In this document: positions 1 through 6,388 of the stretch, piece after piece
Position numbering within the stretch: the stretch's first letter is position 1
Layout: each line of letters begins with the position of its first letter
Source: an uncultured Phascolarctobacterium sp.
GTDB taxonomy: Bacteria > Bacillota > Negativicutes > Acidaminococcales > Acidaminococcaceae
Reading direction: 5' to 3'
DNA length: 6,792 bases
NCBI GenBank assembly: GCA_900554395.1
Contig: USHB01000078.1
Location: forward strand, 1-6,792
Translations under genes and position numbers: made by a program
The notes under the pieces: model-generated
What the model was told of the DNA's origin: nothing
Seen by the model: only the letters and a program-made list of their open reading frames with translations
The model's database searches: none

Positions 1-390
1 TCCGGTCATTTCTGTCAGCAAGGTTCCTTCGCTGTTAAAAGTTTCAACATTAATAATAATAGTTTTACGGCCGCGATGGATAACTTTGGCAACAGCAGTT
101 GCTACATCTCCTGCATGGAGGTTTTTTATAAAATTAATGGTGTAATTAATTGTAACCACCCTTGCCCCTACGCTTGCACTTGCCATACCAAGCGCTGTAT
201 CTGCAAGTGCGGCAAGAGAACCGCCATGAGCAACCTCATAAAGATTTGTATGTTTTGCTGCATCAATAGGCATTTCCAGTTTAACTTTACCACATTCAAC
301 GTCAACAAGTTTCATGCCGCACAGTTTTACAAAACTATTAATGCTGTAAACGTCTTTTATTGTTTGCGTATATTCTTCTTTTGCGCTCAT
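1..390 (-). CDS. PaaI-like hotdog-fold thioesterase (3' end missing)
   Basis: Probable acyl-CoA thioesterase of the PaaI/hotdog family, which hydrolyses acyl- or aryl-CoA thioesters in the cytoplasm; the actual substrate cannot be read from sequence. The visible 130 residues run from an ATG to the window edge without a stop. The signature loop is present: Asn49, then His55-Gly56-Gly57, followed by ALADTA (residues 61-66), in which Asp64 is the expected catalytic acid on the central helix. The usual Gly three residues before the His is Glu52 here. The later strands (VVTINYTINFIK, residues 78-89, and the KTIIINVETF stretch, 109-118) match the hotdog sheet. Family members are about 130-145 residues, so probably only a short C-terminal strand is lost beyond the edge. 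The ATG is supported by a strong GGAGGTG eight nt upstream. It lies 17 nt after the YnbB-like gene and is probably co-transcribed with it. The family is confident; the physiological role is unknown. Confidence 0.88.
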   Translation of the reverse strand, partial: MSAKEEYTQTIKDVYSINSFVKLCGMKLVDVECGKVKLEMPIDAAKHTNLYEVAHGGSLAALADTALGMASASVGARVVTINYTINFIKNLHAGDVATAVAKVIHRGRKTIIINVETFNSEGTLLTEMTG

Positions 391-396
391 AAATTA

Positions 397-403
397 CACC
401 TCC
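397..403 (-). promoter_or_regulatory. Shine-Dalgarno of the thioesterase gene
   Basis: On the minus strand GGAGGTG lies six nt from the neighbouring stop codon (410-408) and six nt before the ATG at 390-388 (about eight nt counted from GGAGG). It is one of the strongest ribosome binding sites in the window and fixes the start of the thioesterase. It also suggests that this last visible gene is translated independently rather than by coupling. Confidence 0.8.
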
Positions 404-407
404 GCAA

Positions 408-1646
408 TCAGGATTTAGGGCCAACCATTTGTGCAGCGCTCATAATAGCAATACGGCCATGTTCAAAAGTTAAGCCGCCTTGAAAATAAACGTTATATGG
501 GTCACGGCAAGGTCCGTCAGCACTTAATTCTATGGATGCGCCCTGTACAAACGTACCTGCTGCCATAATAATTTCGTCCTGGTATCCGGGTATCATGGCA
601 GGTACAGGCTCTACATGCGCATCTACCGGTGAGTTTGTTTGAATAGCAATGCAGAAATTACACAGCCGTTCTCTGGTTTCCAAACGTATGGCCTGAATAA
701 TGTCACTGCGGATTTCTTCCGGCATCGGTTTTACTGCATAACCTAAATTTTTAAATACTGCGGCTGCAAAAATTGCTGTTTTTACAGCTTGTGTAACAAC
801 ATGAGGTGCCATAAACAGGCCCTGATAAAATTCACGGGCTGTATCGCCAAGCGTTGCGCCCATTTCGCCGCCTAAACCTGGAGCTGTAAGGCGGTAAGAT
901 GCAAGCTCAACCAAATCGGCACGGCCGACAATATAACCGCCCGTAGGAGCAAAACCGCCGCCCATATTTTTAATTAAAGAACCTGCCATAAGGTCTGCTC
1001 CTACTTCAGTAGGTTCCTGCTTTTCAATAAATTCACCGTAACAGTTGTCAACAAAGCAAATAACATCAGGCTTAACCTTTTTTACGGCATTGCAAATTTC
1101 GCCTATCTGTGCTACATTCAACGTTTTACGTACACTGCTGTAACCACAGGAACGCTGAATATGGATAAGTTTGGTTTTATCGGTAATGGCACGGCAAACC
1201 GCATCTAAATCAGGTTTATCATCCTGCATTGGTATTTCCTTATAAATAACGCCTAAATCTACCAAAGAACCAGGTGTTTTTACAGGGCTGCCGATAATGG
1301 TCTGCATAGTATCATAAGGAGTTCCGGTAGCGGCTATCATTTCATCACCTGCGCGCAGCACACCCAAAAGAGCAACTGCCAGTGCATGCGTACCACTTAC
1401 AAACTGCGAACGTACCAATGCCGCTTCTGTTTTAAAAATATCGGCGTAAATGAGGTCTAAATTTTCTCTGCCAACGTCAGAATAAGCATAGCCGGTTGTA
1501 GGTTTTAAATAAAAATCAGAAACCATATGCTTACGGAAGGCATTCATTACTTTGGCAGTATTAAAAAGAGCTGCTTCTTCATAAATTTTAGCGTGTTTGT
1601 TTACTTCTTCAAGTGCAAGTTTTTCTATTTCTGCATAATCTGTCAT
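408..1646 (-). CDS. PLP-dependent YnbB / methionine gamma-lyase family protein ('aluminium resistance protein' family)
   Basis: Fold-type I pyridoxal-phosphate enzyme of the family named 'methionine gamma-lyase family protein' or 'aluminium resistance protein' (YnbB in Bacillus subtilis); its true reaction is not settled, so a C-S lyase-like activity is only inferred from the fold. Numbering from this ATG: SGTHA near residues 84-88 is the phosphate-binding region, FVDNCYGEF near 198-206 carries the Asp (about 200) that pairs with the PLP pyridine nitrogen, and SLIKNMGGG near 223-231 carries the presumed Schiff-base Lys (about 226). Length, 412 residues, is normal. The start is a judgement: a GTG at 1661-1659 would add five residues and overlap hflX by 8 nt but has no ribosome binding site, whereas this ATG follows a weak GAG-type site and begins 7 nt after the hflX stop. 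The hflX-ynbB adjacency is shared with B. subtilis ynbA-ynbB. Confidence 0.9.
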   Translation of the reverse strand: MTDYAEIEKLALEEVNKHAKIYEEAALFNTAKVMNAFRKHMVSDFYLKPTTGYAYSDVGRENLDLIYADIFKTEAALVRSQFVSGTHALAVALLGVLRAGDEMIAATGTPYDTMQTIIGSPVKTPGSLVDLGVIYKEIPMQDDKPDLDAVCRAITDKTKLIHIQRSCGYSSVRKTLNVAQIGEICNAVKKVKPDVICFVDNCYGEFIEKQEPTEVGADLMAGSLIKNMGGGFAPTGGYIVGRADLVELASYRLTAPGLGGEMGATLGDTAREFYQGLFMAPHVVTQAVKTAIFAAAVFKNLGYAVKPMPEEIRSDIIQAIRLETRERLCNFCIAIQTNSPVDAHVEPVPAMIPGYQDEIIMAAGTFVQGASIELSADGPCRDPYNVYFQGGLTFEHGRIAIMSAAQMVGPKS

Positions 1647-1653
1647 TAAATTT

Positions 1654-3468
1654 TCACTCACTTTTTACGATATATTCGTTGTAGATTTCCATATCTTCTA
1701 CCGGAATAATTACTTTCAGCAGTGTCCCCTGCTCTGTATATTCCTGCGAAATCACATTGGCTGTTTCGTGCAGGCGCGCTGCTTTAGCACTTTCAGCATA
1801 GGGAATTTCCAGCGTAACTTCAACTGCTTTGCTCTTTAAATGTTTTTCAATCTGCTGCTGCAAGGCTTCTAAATTAAGCCGTTTTACAGCAGAAATGCAG
1901 ACAGTATCTTCTTCCTGTGATAAGCGTTCAGCCAGTTTGCTTTCCGGTGGAAGTTTATCAATTTTATTATAAACGGTTATAACAGGTTTTGTTTCAGCGG
2001 CGATTTCTTTTAAAACTTCGTGTACTGCCGCTGCCTGTTCTTTATAAAGTTCGTGGCTTACATCAATAACATGTACCAGTAAATCCGCTTCTGTAACAAC
2101 TTCCAGTGTAGAACGGAACGCAGCAATTAACTGATGCGGCAGGCGCTGAATGAAGCCAACGGTATCCGTAAGAATAATTTCCTGTTTATTAGGCAAAGTA
2201 AACTGCCTTGTTGTAGGATCAAGCGTTGCAAAAAGCTGGTCTTTGGCATAAATGTCAGAATCAGTAAGCGTATTGAGCAGCGTTGATTTGCCGGCATTGG
2301 TGTAGCCAACCAGGCTTACTTCAAAAATATTATTCTTTTTACGGTTAGTGCGGTGCAAAGTACGGACAGATTTAACTTTTTCAATCTGTTCTTTAATAAA
2401 AGCAATTCTGTCACGAATTCTACGGCGATCAACTTCCAACTTAGTTTCACCGGGGCCGCGTGTGCCGATGCCGCCGCCCAAACGCGAAAGCATAAGCCCC
2501 TTGCCCATTATGCGAGGCAAAGTGTATTGAAGCTGTGCAAGTTCTACCTGTAATTTTCCCTCATTAGTGCGGGCACGCTGAGCGAAAATATCCAGTATCA
2601 GGGCAGTCCTGTCCAAAATTCTTATGCCCATAACGCCTTCTATGTTGCGTTGCTGCGCAGGAGAAAGTTCATCATCAAAAATACACAGGTCGATATTTTC
2701 CTGTTGGGCATAAAGCGCAAGTTCCTGTACTTTGCCCCTGCCTATATAAAATGCCGAATCCGGTTTGGGTCGTTTTTGAATAAACTTTTTAATAACGGTA
2801 GCACCAGCAGTATCGGCAAGCTGTTTAAGTTCTTCAAGGGAATCTTCAACAGTCCAAAGAGAATCATTTCTTCCCCATTCCATTCCTACCAGAATAGCCC
2901 GTTCAGAAGTTACCTGTAAGGAAGATGCACCGGTCTGCTTATCTAAAATACGTTCAATGGTAGCAACGGTATTAACAAAATTAATGTTCTCTACTTCTTC
3001 AATGGTATAAGGGCCATAACATTCGGCAGTATAATTTTCGTTGCTGTCTATGCCGGTAATTAAACCGAACGTAAGTGTGGACTGCGTAAAATCCGGTGCT
3101 GTTACGCCAATTGCAACCATGGCATCGTATTTATTATTTTTTAAAGCAGAAATATCAACCCCGCTTAAATTAGGGTTGCCGCCCGGATGAGTATGGATGC
3201 AGCGTATGCCGCTTAAGCGACCGGCTCCTCGCCTGCCGTTAAACGAAGGCAATTCCACCGTTGCATTATCACCTATGGCAATATTGATAATCTGCCCGCT
3301 GCGTGTTATGTAAACGGAAATTTCGCGGTTTATATATTCCGTAATATCTGCCAGTTTAAGGGCAAGTTCCGGAGAAACAAGCTGCGGTGACTGAATATCG
3401 TATAATTTTTGCAATTCTGCTAAAACGCTGTCGCGTATGCCTTTTTTATTGCCTGAAATCTCGCGCAT
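1654..3468 (-). CDS. hflX: HflX ribosome-associated GTPase with N-terminal JAMM/MPN-like extension
   Basis: HflX is a ribosome-binding GTPase that splits or rescues stalled ribosomes, notably under heat or antibiotic stress. This protein has 604 residues against about 410-430 for classical HflX. The standard part starts near residue 188 (ERAILVGMEW): the HflX N-terminal domain includes YIGRGK (241-246), ELSPAQQRN (267-275) and GGGIGTRGPGETKLE (331-345). A helical linker follows, then the G domain: P-loop GYTNAGKS (388-395), switch region ATLDPTTR (414-421), DTVGF (435-439), NKID (501-504) and SA (526-527). The C-terminal domain completes it. All G motifs look intact. Residues 1-187 are extra and contain Glu49, His92, His94 and Asp105 in a JAMM-type arrangement. 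The ATG has a GAGGT six nt upstream, so the extension is very probably translated. The gene follows the helicase after 53 nt and nearly touches the YnbB-like gene. Confidence 0.96.
   Translation of the reverse strand: MREISGNKKGIRDSVLAELQKLYDIQSPQLVSPELALKLADITEYINREISVYITRSGQIINIAIGDNATVELPSFNGRRGAGRLSGIRCIHTHPGGNPNLSGVDISALKNNKYDAMVAIGVTAPDFTQSTLTFGLITGIDSNENYTAECYGPYTIEEVENINFVNTVATIERILDKQTGASSLQVTSERAILVGMEWGRNDSLWTVEDSLEELKQLADTAGATVIKKFIQKRPKPDSAFYIGRGKVQELALYAQQENIDLCIFDDELSPAQQRNIEGVMGIRILDRTALILDIFAQRARTNEGKLQVELAQLQYTLPRIMGKGLMLSRLGGGIGTRGPGETKLEVDRRRIRDRIAFIKEQIEKVKSVRTLHRTNRKKNNIFEVSLVGYTNAGKSTLLNTLTDSDIYAKDQLFATLDPTTRQFTLPNKQEIILTDTVGFIQRLPHQLIAAFRSTLEVVTEADLLVHVIDVSHELYKEQAAAVHEVLKEIAAETKPVITVYNKIDKLPPESKLAERLSQEEDTVCISAVKRLNLEALQQQIEKHLKSKAVEVTLEIPYAESAKAARLHETANVISQEYTEQGTLLKVIIPVEDMEIYNEYIVKSE
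3034..3387 (-). other. JAMM/MPN+ (RadC-like) domain within HflX, residues ~28-145
   Basis: This segment of the HflX extension has alternating predicted strands (EISVYIT 49-55, QIINIAIG 59-66, YDAMVAIGV 114-122) around the motif HTHPGGNPNLSGVD (92-105). That string fits HxH followed by ten residues and Asp, the JAMM zinc-ligand pattern, and it keeps the Pro, Gly, Pro, Ser and Asp positions of the RadC motif (HNHPSGDPTPSxxD). Glu49, at the start of the first strand after an Arg, sits where RadC and other JAMM proteins carry the catalytic Glu. JAMM enzymes are metal-dependent isopeptidases or proteases, while RadC proteins have uncertain roles. Assignment is by motif, spacing and strand pattern only; whether it binds metal or cleaves anything is unknown. 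Boundaries are approximate. Confidence 0.72.
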
Positions 3469-3474
3469 GATTAT

Positions 3475-3479
3475 ACCTC
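3475..3479 (-). promoter_or_regulatory. Shine-Dalgarno of hflX
   Basis: Minus-strand GAGGT lies six nt before the hflX ATG (3468-3466). It supports translation from the far N-terminal Met, and therefore of the JAMM-like extension, rather than from an internal start. It begins directly after the last base of the hairpin at 3480-3507, so stem extension or ribosome movement over the hairpin could affect access to it. Confidence 0.8.
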
Positions 3480-3507
3480 AAAGAGCAGACATTACTGCCT
3501 GCTCTCT
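3480..3507 (-). other. Intercistronic RNA hairpin before hflX
   Basis: In the minus-strand transcript the arm AGAGAGCAGGC (3507-3497) pairs with GUCUGCUCUUU (3490-3480) through 11 consecutive pairs, two of them G-U, around the six-base loop AGUAAU. It starts 14 nt after the helicase stop codon and ends next to the hflX Shine-Dalgarno. Only three U residues follow before GAGG, so a full rho-independent terminator is unlikely. A role in mRNA processing, stability of the upstream message or tuning of hflX translation is inference. Confidence 0.55.
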
Positions 3508-3521
3508 TTCATAGTAAGATT

Positions 3522-5117
3522 TTATTGACGGCTGCGTGCCGGTTCAACATTAACTTTATAACCTTTAATGGTGTTGCGGTGCATTACGCCAAGCACTTTT
3601 TCTGCCACATCTTCAGGCACTTCCACAAAGGTAAATTTATCATAAATATTAATTTTGCCAATATCTTTGGCGGGAATATCGGCTTCGATGGCAATAGTAC
3701 GGACAATATCCTGTACGGTAATTTTCTGGCTGCGTCCGATATTCATAAAGAAACGTACCATGCCGGGACGTCCGCCGGTGTTGGATAAATCTTTGGCAAG
3801 GGTATCTTCTTTCGGCGCTTCCAAGGCTTTATTGCCTTCCTGCATTAATTTCAATGCAGCGGCAAGCACGTCTTCAGGTGCATATTCATCACTTAAAAGC
3901 GTTTCTGCAATCGGCATATAATCATGATAATGATTAAGTTCCAAAACTGCCTGCATGCGGGAAACAATAATTTCGCGCTGGCGTTCTACAACATTAGCTG
4001 TTGTAGGAAGCTGACGGCGTGTAATTTTAGTGTTGGCAGCGCGCTCAATCAGTTTTAACTGACGGAATTCGCGCGGCGTGATAAAGGTCATGGCAGTACC
4101 GGTATTGCCTGCCCTGCCGGTACGGCCGATACGGTGTACATAACTTTCAGGGTCCTGCGGAATGTCAAAGTTAATAACATGAGTGATGTTATCAATATCA
4201 ATGCCGCGTGCAGCAACGTCGGTAGCAATCAAAATATCCGCCGTGCCTTCACGGAATTTTTTCATAACACGGTCACGCTGAGTCTGGCTTAAATCGCCAT
4301 GCAGCCCTTCAGCCATATAGCCGCGGCTGGCAAGAGCGATTGCCAAATCATCTACGCCTTTTTTAGTACGGCAGAAAATAATAATTTTACCGTCAATTTC
4401 AGCATCAAGCAAACGGCACAGGCCTTCTACCTTATCTTTGGTTTCAAAATAATACTGCTCAATCAAAGGAACGGTCAGTTCTTCCTTGCTGACGGTAACA
4501 TTTTTAGGAGCTTTCATGTATTTTTTGGTAAGGCTTAAAATCGGGCGCGGCATGGTTGCCGAAAAGAGCAGTGTCTGACGTTCGGAAGGAAGATTACGCA
4601 TAATTTCTTCCATATCGTCCACAAACCCCATATCAAGCATTTCATCGGCTTCGTCCAATACCAAAAATTTAATATGGTCAAGTTTAATTGTATTGCGGTT
4701 AATATGGTCGATTAAACGGCCGGGAGTGCCGATAACAATCTGTACGCCGCTTTTTAAAGCGCGTATTTGCCTTTCAATAGGCTGACCGCCGTAAACAGGC
4801 AGCGCTTTAATGCGTGAGGTTCTGCCTATTTTGCCAACTTCTTCCGCAACCTGAATTGCCAGTTCGCGGGTCGGCGTCATAATAAGCGCCTGAATATGCT
4901 TATGGTCTGTAATGCTCTGCACCAGAGGAATGCCGAATGCTGCAGTTTTACCAGTGCCGGTTTGCGCCTGCCCTATTACGTCATAACCATCCAGAACAAG
5001 CGGAATGGTTTGTTCCTGTATAGGCGAAGGTTCTTCAAAACCCATGTCAGTCAGCGCTGTAACTATTTTTTTATCCAGCAGCAGGCTGCCGAACATTTCC
5101 TGTTGATTTGTTGTCAT
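3522..5117 (-). CDS. deaD: DEAD-box ATP-dependent RNA helicase (DeaD/CsdA type, DbpA RNA-binding tail)
   Basis: ATP-dependent RNA helicase that unwinds short RNA duplexes; relatives act in ribosome assembly, cold adaptation and RNA decay. All core motifs are visible: Q motif around Phe9 to Gln34 (GFEEPSPIQ 26-34), motif I AQTGTGKT (51-58), Ia PTREL (82-86), Ib TPGR (131-134), II DEAD (155-158), III SAT (186-188), IV IIFCRT (246-251), V ARGID (303-307) and VI HRIGRTGR (328-335). After a linker, residues ~452-526 form a DbpA/CsdA-type RNA-binding domain of RRM-like fold, the module that targets structured rRNA in some relatives. The basic Gly-rich tail of many DeaD proteins is missing; the protein ends shortly after the domain. 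Length is 531 residues. Its ATG overlaps the cinA stop as ATGA, with GGAG 11 nt upstream inside cinA, suggesting translational coupling. The name could equally be cshA or csdA. Confidence 0.95.
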   Translation of the reverse strand: MTTNQQEMFGSLLLDKKIVTALTDMGFEEPSPIQEQTIPLVLDGYDVIGQAQTGTGKTAAFGIPLVQSITDHKHIQALIMTPTRELAIQVAEEVGKIGRTSRIKALPVYGGQPIERQIRALKSGVQIVIGTPGRLIDHINRNTIKLDHIKFLVLDEADEMLDMGFVDDMEEIMRNLPSERQTLLFSATMPRPILSLTKKYMKAPKNVTVSKEELTVPLIEQYYFETKDKVEGLCRLLDAEIDGKIIIFCRTKKGVDDLAIALASRGYMAEGLHGDLSQTQRDRVMKKFREGTADILIATDVAARGIDIDNITHVINFDIPQDPESYVHRIGRTGRAGNTGTAMTFITPREFRQLKLIERAANTKITRRQLPTTANVVERQREIIVSRMQAVLELNHYHDYMPIAETLLSDEYAPEDVLAAALKLMQEGNKALEAPKEDTLAKDLSNTGGRPGMVRFFMNIGRSQKITVQDIVRTIAIEADIPAKDIGKINIYDKFTFVEVPEDVAEKVLGVMHRNTIKGYKVNVEPARSRQ

Positions 5118-6370
5118 TTTTCTGTATTCTCCGTTTCTTTTATTCTATCAATAACCATCGAAATGGCTGTTAATGCACTACGCATTTTATTATCTGTACG
5201 CGAGCCGCCAAAAATATGTTTGGCCCATTTTACGCCGTTTTCATCGGCAACTGCCATATAAACAAGGCCTACCGGTTTATCTTTGGTAGCTCCTCCGGGC
5301 CCGGCTATGCCGGTTATGCCAACGCCATAGGTTGTGCCAAACAGTTCACGCACGCCCTGCGCCATTTCACAAGCTACCTGCTCGCTGACGGCGCCGTATG
5401 TATCAAGGCTTTCCTGCGATACATTAATCAGTTTATGCTTAGCCATATTGCTGTAAGTAACGGCGCTGCCCAAAAGGTAATCGCTGCTGCCGGGTACATC
5501 AGTAATAAGGCTGCTTGCCAAGCCGCCTGTACATGATTCTGCGAAAGCAATAGTGCTGCCGGTACGCAAAAGCTCTTTGCCAAGATAAGACGCCAGTGTT
5601 TCGTCATCCGTGCCGTAAATATAATTGCTTAAACGGTTTGTCACCAGCGCTTCCATTGCAGCAATAAGCGTTTGGGCTTCACTTATTTCCATACACTTTG
5701 CAGTAAGGCGGATTATAATTTCGCCCTTGCGGGCGTAAATTGCAATAGTAGGATTAGTTTGAGATGTTATAATATCGTCCAGCTTTTCGGCAACTGTGCT
5801 TTCGCCAATGCCGCGCAGACGGATAATGCGGGAATAAATAATGCCCTGTTTGGCAAAATGATTAATTAAATAAGGTTCAAGCTGTTTTTCATAAACGTGC
5901 TGCATTTCTGAAGGCGGACCGGGCAAAAGTACAATCAGTTTTTCTCCGTGCTTTATGGCAAGACCTGGCGCAGTACCGACTTCATTAGTCAAAATTTCCG
6001 CACCAAGCGGAACCATAGCCTGTTTTTCGTTATTGCCGCTCATGCAAAGACCGCGCTTATAAAAATAATTATTAATGCGGTTCCATGTATCTAAATCCAG
6101 ATAAGTGCCAATATTAAGCGTTTCGCATAAAACTTCTTTGGTAATATCACCGCGGGTCGGGCCAAGGCCGCCGGTAGTAATAATAATATCAGCGCGCTCT
6201 AAAGCCGTTTTAAATACATCTTTCAAGCGTCCGGCATTATCACCGACCGTAGTCTGATAAAGTACATCAAAACCAAGTTTATTCAGCTTTCTTGATAAAT
6301 ACTGAAAATTTGTATTTAATATTTCGCCAAGCAACAACTCGGTACCTGTATTGATTACTTCAACCTTCAT
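5114..6370 (-). CDS. cinA: CinA: competence/damage-inducible protein with C-terminal NMN amidohydrolase domain
   Basis: Two-domain cytoplasmic CinA of 418 residues, the usual length. Residues 1-170 form the MoaB/MogA-like domain (COG1058), with NTGTELLLGE (7-16), TTGGLGPT (65-72) and PGPPSEM (150-156); this half has ADP-ribose or nucleotide pyrophosphatase activity in studied homologues. Residues ~258-412 form the PncC domain, which deamidates nicotinamide mononucleotide in pyridine nucleotide salvage: AESCTGG (277-283, nucleophile Ser279), conserved Lys residues at 311 and 313, and GITGIAGPGG (351-360). The common double Asp after GPT reads RGD (73-75), a variant I recall from other Firmicutes. 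The start ATG follows AAAGGGGG with a 7-nt spacer, 18 nt after rimO. The rimO-cinA neighbourhood is typical of Firmicutes, but pgsA is missing between them, and the following gene is a helicase instead of recA. Confidence 0.96.
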   Translation of the reverse strand: MKVEVINTGTELLLGEILNTNFQYLSRKLNKLGFDVLYQTTVGDNAGRLKDVFKTALERADIIITTGGLGPTRGDITKEVLCETLNIGTYLDLDTWNRINNYFYKRGLCMSGNNEKQAMVPLGAEILTNEVGTAPGLAIKHGEKLIVLLPGPPSEMQHVYEKQLEPYLINHFAKQGIIYSRIIRLRGIGESTVAEKLDDIITSQTNPTIAIYARKGEIIIRLTAKCMEISEAQTLIAAMEALVTNRLSNYIYGTDDETLASYLGKELLRTGSTIAFAESCTGGLASSLITDVPGSSDYLLGSAVTYSNMAKHKLINVSQESLDTYGAVSEQVACEMAQGVRELFGTTYGVGITGIAGPGGATKDKPVGLVYMAVADENGVKWAKHIFGGSRTDNKMRSALTAISMVIDRIKETENTEK

Positions 6371-6377
6371 AGCCCTG

Positions 6378-6385
6378 CCCCCTTT
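6378..6385 (-). promoter_or_regulatory. Shine-Dalgarno of cinA
   Basis: Minus-strand AAAGGGGG lies seven nt before the cinA ATG (6370-6368), three nt after the rimO stop codon. It fills most of the 18-nt gap and leaves no room for a separate promoter there, so cinA is most likely read from the rimO transcript or from a promoter inside rimO. Confidence 0.7.
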
Positions 6386-6388
6386 AAT

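Noticed and set aside
76..483. Plus-strand open frame of 135 codons rich in Cys, opposite the thioesterase start and the end of the YnbB-like gene
   Set aside because: It covers two well-supported minus-strand genes and their junction, has no recognisable domain, and its Cys pattern is the antisense image of codons in those genes.
1647..1661. GTG at 1661 as the start of the YnbB-like gene
   Set aside because: It has no ribosome binding site and would overlap hflX by 8 nt; the ATG at 1646 is better placed, though the choice is not certain.
2127..2919. Several short open frames on both strands inside hflX
   Set aside because: They are shadows of the hflX frame with no ribosome binding site or recognisable domain.
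3470..3475. Perfect TATAAT on the minus strand just before hflX, as a possible -10 box
   Set aside because: It lies between the ribosome binding site and the ATG, the matching -35 position reads GCAGTA rather than TTGACA, and transcription would start at or inside the start codon.
3480..3507. Rho-independent terminator between the helicase and hflX
   Set aside because: The stem is real, but only three U residues follow before the GAGG of the ribosome binding site, so strong termination is unlikely; it is kept as a hairpin of unknown role.
4896..5536. Two plus-strand open frames (121 and 106 codons) opposite cinA and the helicase start
   Set aside because: Both are antisense to genes with intact family motifs and show no domain of their own.
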